From positions 1-9,531 of the forward strand of contig URIJ01000072.1 of assembly GCA_900547835.1 (NCBI GenBank): a stretch of 9,531 bases of DNA. The letters run 5' to 3'. Positions within the stretch are counted from its first letter, which is position 1, and each line of letters begins with the position of its first letter. The DNA is from an uncultured Collinsella sp. Lineage in GTDB: Bacteria > Actinomycetota > Coriobacteriia > Coriobacteriales > Coriobacteriaceae. The notes below the pieces were generated by a model that saw nothing but the letters and a program-made list of their open reading frames with translations, made no database searches and had not been told where the DNA came from. Positions 6,701 to 9,531 of this stretch are shown in pieces. A program made the position numbers and the translations under genes.

Positions 6701-6777
6701 TGGTCGCGGGGGCAGGATTTGAACCTACGACCTCCGGGTTATGAGCCCGGCGAGCTACCAGACTGCTCCACCCCGCA
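6701..6777 (-). tRNA. Initiator tRNA-fMet (anticodon CAT)
   Basis: The minus strand folds into a complete 77-base cloverleaf: acceptor stem TGCGGGG/CCCCGCG, D arm GAGC...GCTC, anticodon loop CTCATAA, T arm GTAGG-TTCAAAT-CCTGC, A73 and an encoded CCA. Two initiator marks are present: three consecutive G-C pairs (GGG/CCC) at the bottom of the anticodon stem, and no Watson-Crick pair at position 1:72 (here U and G; C and A in E. coli). The D arm also has the A11-U24 pair of bacterial initiators. It is a single gene with its own promoter and terminator. Its 3' end faces the accessory DNA, making it a plausible integration target. Confidence 0.95.
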
Positions 6778-6808
6778 ATGTCTGGGCGCCTCATGTGCGC
6801 AAGAAAGA

Positions 6809-6837
6809 ATATTACGCGGGAGTTCGGTAAACGGCAA
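6809..6837 (-). promoter_or_regulatory. Candidate sigma-70-type promoter of the initiator tRNA
   Basis: On the minus strand, TTGCCG (6832-6837, -35) and TAATAT (6809-6814, -10) are separated by exactly 17 bases. Each hexamer matches the consensus at four of six positions. The expected start, near 6802, would give a leader of about 25 bases before the mature tRNA. Orientation and spacing fit well; hexamer quality is moderate. Confidence 0.5.
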
Positions 6838-6973
6838 GGAAAATCTCGTAGAGCATAATTCCTTCATATTTAAACCCCTCAGCCCATATCGCCGTAAACG
6901 AATCGCAGCCGAGCGCCGCCGGCAGCGCGTATACAATGGTGCGCGTCCTTTTATGCCAACACCGGGAGTAGAC

Positions 6974-7747
6974 ATGCTGCTCGCTATCGATATGGGAAAC
7001 ACGCAGACGGCCATGGGCCTGTTTGACGGAGACGAGCTGGTGCAGTCGTGGCGCATGCCCACCGACCGCTCCTATACCGCCGACGAGATCCACGTGCGCC
7101 TGATGGGCTTCTTTAAGATGTACGACCTCTCACTCGACGCGGTCGACGCGATCGCCTTTGCCGGCGTGGTGCCGCAGCTCTCGCGCGAGTGGCACGCCGT
7201 GGCCGACCGCATCGCGGCGGACGCCATCGTCATCGGGCCGCAGACGGCCGCCGTGACCAAGCTGCGCGCGGCGCGCCCCCAGGCCGTGGGCGCCGACCGC
7301 GTCGCCAACGCCGTTGCGGCCGAGACTTTCTACGGCGCGCCGGCGATCGTGGTGGACTTTGGCACCGCGACCAATATCGACGTCATCGATGAGGACGGTT
7401 ATTACATTGGCGGAGCGATTGCGCCGGGCATCCGCATTTCGATGGACGCGCTCGCCGCCCGAGCCGCCAAGCTCGCCAGCGTTCCGCTCGAGGCGCCCGA
7501 GCACGCCATCGGCCGCGATACCGAGGAGTGCATCAAGGTCGGCGCCGTAACGGGCGCCGCCGCCATGGCTGAGGGCCTGGTCGCGCGCATGAAGCGCGAG
7601 CTGGGCCGCGAGGATGCCACCGTTATCGCCACGGGCGGCCTCGCCAGCATCGTCGCCGATTCGACCGACGCCTTCGACATAGTCGACGGCCAACTCACCA
7701 TCAAAGGCATCTGCGAAATCTACCGCCGCATGCAGGAGTTAGCGTAG
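6974..7747 (+). CDS. coaX: Type III pantothenate kinase
   Basis: This 257-residue cytoplasmic enzyme carries out the first step of coenzyme A synthesis, the ATP-dependent phosphorylation of pantothenate, as the CoaX type of the ASKHA fold. The phosphate-binding motif DMGNTQ starts at Asp6. GADR (106-109) holds the likely catalytic base Asp108. DFGTATN (128-134) and GGAIAPGI (146-153) are the later nucleotide- and substrate-site motifs, and ATGG (219-222) belongs to the adenosine motif. The length is typical. The open frame runs far upstream through the tRNA, but ATG 6974 is chosen because GGGAG (6964-6968) lies five bases before it and the protein then begins directly with the conserved motif. 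TATACAAT near 6930 could be a -10 element. It converges with a biotin-ligase-like gene, a cofactor-gene pairing with CoaX that is seen in other bacteria. Confidence 0.95.
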   Translation: MLLAIDMGNTQTAMGLFDGDELVQSWRMPTDRSYTADEIHVRLMGFFKMYDLSLDAVDAIAFAGVVPQLSREWHAVADRIAADAIVIGPQTAAVTKLRAARPQAVGADRVANAVAAETFYGAPAIVVDFGTATNIDVIDEDGYYIGGAIAPGIRISMDALAARAAKLASVPLEAPEHAIGRDTEECIKVGAVTGAAAMAEGLVARMKRELGREDATVIATGGLASIVADSTDAFDIVDGQLTIKGICEIYRRMQELA

Positions 7748-7770
7748 GCTCTGGCGAAGCCGAGACGCTA
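7740..7770. terminator. Imperfect hairpin spanning the two convergent stop codons
   Basis: TAGCGT (7740-7745) pairs with ACGCTA (7765-7770) and GGCT (7747-7750) with AGCC (7758-7761), with small bulges between. The structure covers the TAG of coaX and the TAG of the opposite gene, which are only 20 bases apart. There is no T run, so it may pause or protect transcripts rather than act as a classical terminator. Confidence 0.3.
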
Positions 7771-8469
7771 CAGTCCGCGAATTCGTACAGCCTCGGGCGG
7801 AAACTCCTGCTCGCCGGCATCGGTCTTGATGGTCGCTCGGCCCCAGATGTCCAGGCCCGCAAACACACCGACCGCAAGCGGCAAACCGCTGGGCGACACC
7901 GCCGCAACTTGGCGGCCCAGCAGCGGCACCATATCGAAATACTCGCCCAGCACGGGAGCCAGCGGACCGGCAGCGCCCTGCGGCGTGTTGGCAACAACCG
8001 CCCAGGCGTCCACGCGGGTCAGCACGGCGGCGGACAGCGCCTCGACCAGCGCTTCGTCGGCCACATCCACACCGAGCTCGCTCAGCGCCGAGCGCTCAAT
8101 ATCCACCGTCACGGCACCGAACATGCCCGCGGCACCGGCACCGCCGTTGACGGCGACGCGCGCGAGCGACGTCTCAAACGCAGGCGCACCGCACACGATA
8201 TCGCTCGGCCACTGGATACCCACCTTGCCGGCAAGGCCCAACCCCGGCGTCGAAGCCGTGCCCACGAGCGCATCCATCATGCCCATCGCCGCCACAAACG
8301 GCAGGCCGTGGAAGGCGTGCATATTCACATCGGGGCGCACGACCAGCGAAAACGTCAGCGAAGCATCGCCCGCGCTCCACGCGCACCAGCCCGCGGACGC
8401 ACCCTCGCGACCCGCGTCGCGCGCGGCGTCAAGCTCGGTGCCAGCGGCAACAGCATTCATCTCGATCAT
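7768..8469 (-). CDS. birA: Biotin-protein ligase-like protein (BirA/LplA fold), degenerate catalytic motifs
   Basis: This 233-residue protein resembles the group without an N-terminal HTH among biotin-[acetyl-CoA-carboxylase] ligases, which attach biotin to carboxylases. SLTFSLVVRPDV (37-48) corresponds to the LYFSLLLRP strand, VGIQWPSDIV (83-92) to the KWPND loop, and the C-terminal part (about 183-233, with LLGRQVAAV and the WGRATIK region) to the BPL_C beta-barrel. However, the GRGRxGRxW biotin/adenylate-binding loop is not recognisable: residues 21-34 there are Ala/Gly/Ser/Trp-rich. The KWPND lysine and asparagine are Gln86 and Ser89. It may therefore be a divergent or catalytically impaired ligase, or have another substrate. 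Its ATG follows the folP-folK stop with no spacer (TAG then ATG), indicating translational coupling. A second ATG lies three codons in. The family is likely; activity is doubtful. Confidence 0.72.
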   Translation of the reverse strand: MIEMNAVAAGTELDAARDAGREGASAGWCAWSAGDASLTFSLVVRPDVNMHAFHGLPFVAAMGMMDALVGTASTPGLGLAGKVGIQWPSDIVCGAPAFETSLARVAVNGGAGAAGMFGAVTVDIERSALSELGVDVADEALVEALSAAVLTRVDAWAVVANTPQGAAGPLAPVLGEYFDMVPLLGRQVAAVSPSGLPLAVGVFAGLDIWGRATIKTDAGEQEFPPEAVRIRGL

Positions 8470-9531
8470 CTACATACGCCCCAATTCGCCCACGATATGG
8501 CCCACGCGATCCTCGGGCTCCTTGACCTCGACGCCGTTGTAGCGGAAGAACCGCGCCGGGTCGTGCATCAGATCCTCGAGCGGCACCAGCACAAAGTCGC
8601 GCTCGCCGATCAGCGGATGCGGCAGGCGCAGCTTTTTGCCGCCGTGGGTCTCGCCGTCCATCCACAGCAGATCCAGGTCGATGGTGCGCGGGCCGTTGGC
8701 CTTGGCCTTTTTGGAGCGGTCGCGGCCCAGCTCGGCCTCGATCTTCATGAGCTCGTCGAGCAGCACCAACGGCGCCAACTCGGTCTTGATCTCGATGACG
8801 GCGTTGGCGAACGCGTCTTGGCGCGTCTCGTAGGCCGGCTCGCTCTCGTAGATGCGCGAGCAGTTGGACACGCAGGTGAGCGGAATCTCGGCGATCATGT
8901 CGCGTGCGGCGCGGATGTTGTCGCAGCGATGCCCCAGGTTAGAGCCCACGGCCACAAACGCGCGGCGCGGCTGCGGCTTGGCAACCGCCCAGTAGCCGTT
9001 CAGGAACTGCGCAAAACCCGCGGCGTCGTGCACGCGCACGATGTTGGCACCGGCCTGGATGGCGCCCAGGCACACGCCAAACGTAGCGGCATCGCGCTCG
9101 GCGGCCTCGGTCACGCCCGAGACGGCGCCCACAAAGCGCTTGCGCGATACAGCGCACATGAGCGGATAGCCCAGTGACGCCATCTTGGCAGTCTCGCGCT
9201 GGATGACGATGTCCTCGTTGGCCGTCTTGCCAAAGCCAGGACCGGGATCGATGCAGATGCGGTCGCGCGACACGCCGGCGTGGATGAGCGCGCGAGCCTG
9301 GTCGGACAGAAAGCCCATGACGCGGCGCATGATGGGCGCCGAATCGGGCAGGGTGAAGCGGCGGAGCTGCGAGGTGGGCACGCAGGCTTCCTCGCGGCGG
9401 GCGCTGCGGCGCATCATGGCGGCCAGGCGGTCATTGGGCTCCGATGCGGCCTCGGTGGCCTCGGGCGCGGGCGCGACGGTCTCGGCGGCAGCAGCCTGCT
9501 CGGCGGCCGGCGTCTCCTGCTCGCTTGCAGG
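8470..9531 (-). CDS. folP-folK: Dihydropteroate synthase-HPPK fusion (FolP-FolK), N-terminus outside window
   Basis: This is a bifunctional folate enzyme with its 5' part beyond the window; 353 residues are visible. Numbering from the window edge, residues 1-60 are an Ala/Glu/Pro-rich then Arg-rich stretch. Residues about 65-185 are the C-terminal half of dihydropteroate synthase, which joins p-aminobenzoate to the pterin pyrophosphate: DPGPGFGKT (9223-9249), SRKRFVG (about 9126-9147) and RVHD. Residues about 190-350 are 6-hydroxymethyl-dihydropterin pyrophosphokinase: AVGSNLG (8932-8952), YESEPAYET, RTIDLDLL (8665-8688) and LPHPLIGERDFVLVPL. All key HPPK motifs are intact. No FolB aldolase domain separates the two. 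The ATG codons at 9412-9417 are internal, since conserved synthase sequence must precede them. The next gene begins directly after its TAG. Confidence 0.93.
   Translation of the reverse strand, partial: PASEQETPAAEQAAAAETVAPAPEATEAASEPNDRLAAMMRRSARREEACVPTSQLRRFTLPDSAPIMRRVMGFLSDQARALIHAGVSRDRICIDPGPGFGKTANEDIVIQRETAKMASLGYPLMCAVSRKRFVGAVSGVTEAAERDAATFGVCLGAIQAGANIVRVHDAAGFAQFLNGYWAVAKPQPRRAFVAVGSNLGHRCDNIRAARDMIAEIPLTCVSNCSRIYESEPAYETRQDAFANAVIEIKTELAPLVLLDELMKIEAELGRDRSKKAKANGPRTIDLDLLWMDGETHGGKKLRLPHPLIGERDFVLVPLEDLMHDPARFFRYNGVEVKEPEDRVGHIVGELGRM

Noticed and set aside
6609..6794. Minus-strand frame of 61 codons covering the tRNA, with a VVGSNPAPATK-like stretch
   Set aside because: It is the well-known spurious translation of a tRNA gene; the tRNA explains the bases.
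6719..6973. Upstream extension of the coaX frame through the tRNA
   Set aside because: It would translate tRNA sequence; ATG 6974 has a good ribosome site and starts directly at the conserved motif.
7909..9177. Long plus-strand frame of 422 codons opposite the folate and biotin-ligase genes
   Set aside because: It is a shadow frame caused by high G/C third positions; its protein is His/Arg/Ala-rich without recognisable motifs, while the minus strand carries clear folate-enzyme motifs.
1..9531. CRISPR arrays, riboswitches and complete insertion sequences
   Set aside because: No regularly spaced repeats, no recognisable riboswitch core and no transposase or terminal inverted repeats were seen.

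Overview
The window looks like the edge of a chromosomal accessory region in a high-GC, anaerobic, gut-type actinobacterium. My best guess is Coriobacteriia, probably Collinsella or a relative. This is inferred from the strong G/C bias at third codon positions in the housekeeping genes, a fused FolP-FolK folate enzyme, and sugar uptake by PTS plus a family 4 glycosidase; no marker gene in the window proves it.

Layout, left to right. (1) 1-1402: the 3' end of a tyrosine recombinase gene, then an ORF6N-domain protein with a phospholipase-D-like C-terminal domain. (2) 1403-2110: mostly non-coding, with one protein remnant readable on the minus strand (1474-1803). (3) 2111-5329: a three-gene plus-strand operon made of a PTS EIICB permease, an unrecognised 89-residue membrane protein, and an NAD/metal-dependent family 4 6-phospho-glycosidase whose CDMP motif indicates alpha-glucosides. 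(4) 5356-5397: a near-perfect bidirectional terminator. (5) 5404-6261: a convergent RpiR-type HTH-SIS regulator, the probable controller of the operon. (6) 6262-6700: a gene-free stretch ending in the tRNA terminator. (7) 6701-6777: initiator tRNA-Met on the minus strand, with its own promoter and terminator. (8) 6974-9531: core metabolism, namely type III pantothenate kinase (coaX, plus) convergent with a biotin-ligase-like gene and a FolP-FolK fusion (minus), the latter cut by the window end.

How the parts fit. The permease brings in and phosphorylates an alpha-glucoside, the glycosidase splits the phosphorylated sugar, and the RpiR protein probably senses a sugar phosphate through its SIS domain. 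No EIIA gene is present, so the permease must borrow one. CoaX, the biotin-ligase-like protein and FolP-FolK all belong to cofactor metabolism.

The tRNA marks a clear boundary. On its 3' side lie a recombinase, a phage-type ORF6N gene, remnants and a sugar cassette whose regulator uses many A/T-ending codons; on its 5' side lie GC-rich housekeeping genes. This fits a tRNA-associated genomic island, but no duplicated attachment site was seen in the window. The least explained items are the ORF6N/PLD-like protein, the small membrane protein inside the PTS operon, the biotin-ligase homologue lacking its biotin-binding loop, and an Ala/Glu/Pro-rich insertion in the dihydropteroate synthase domain.
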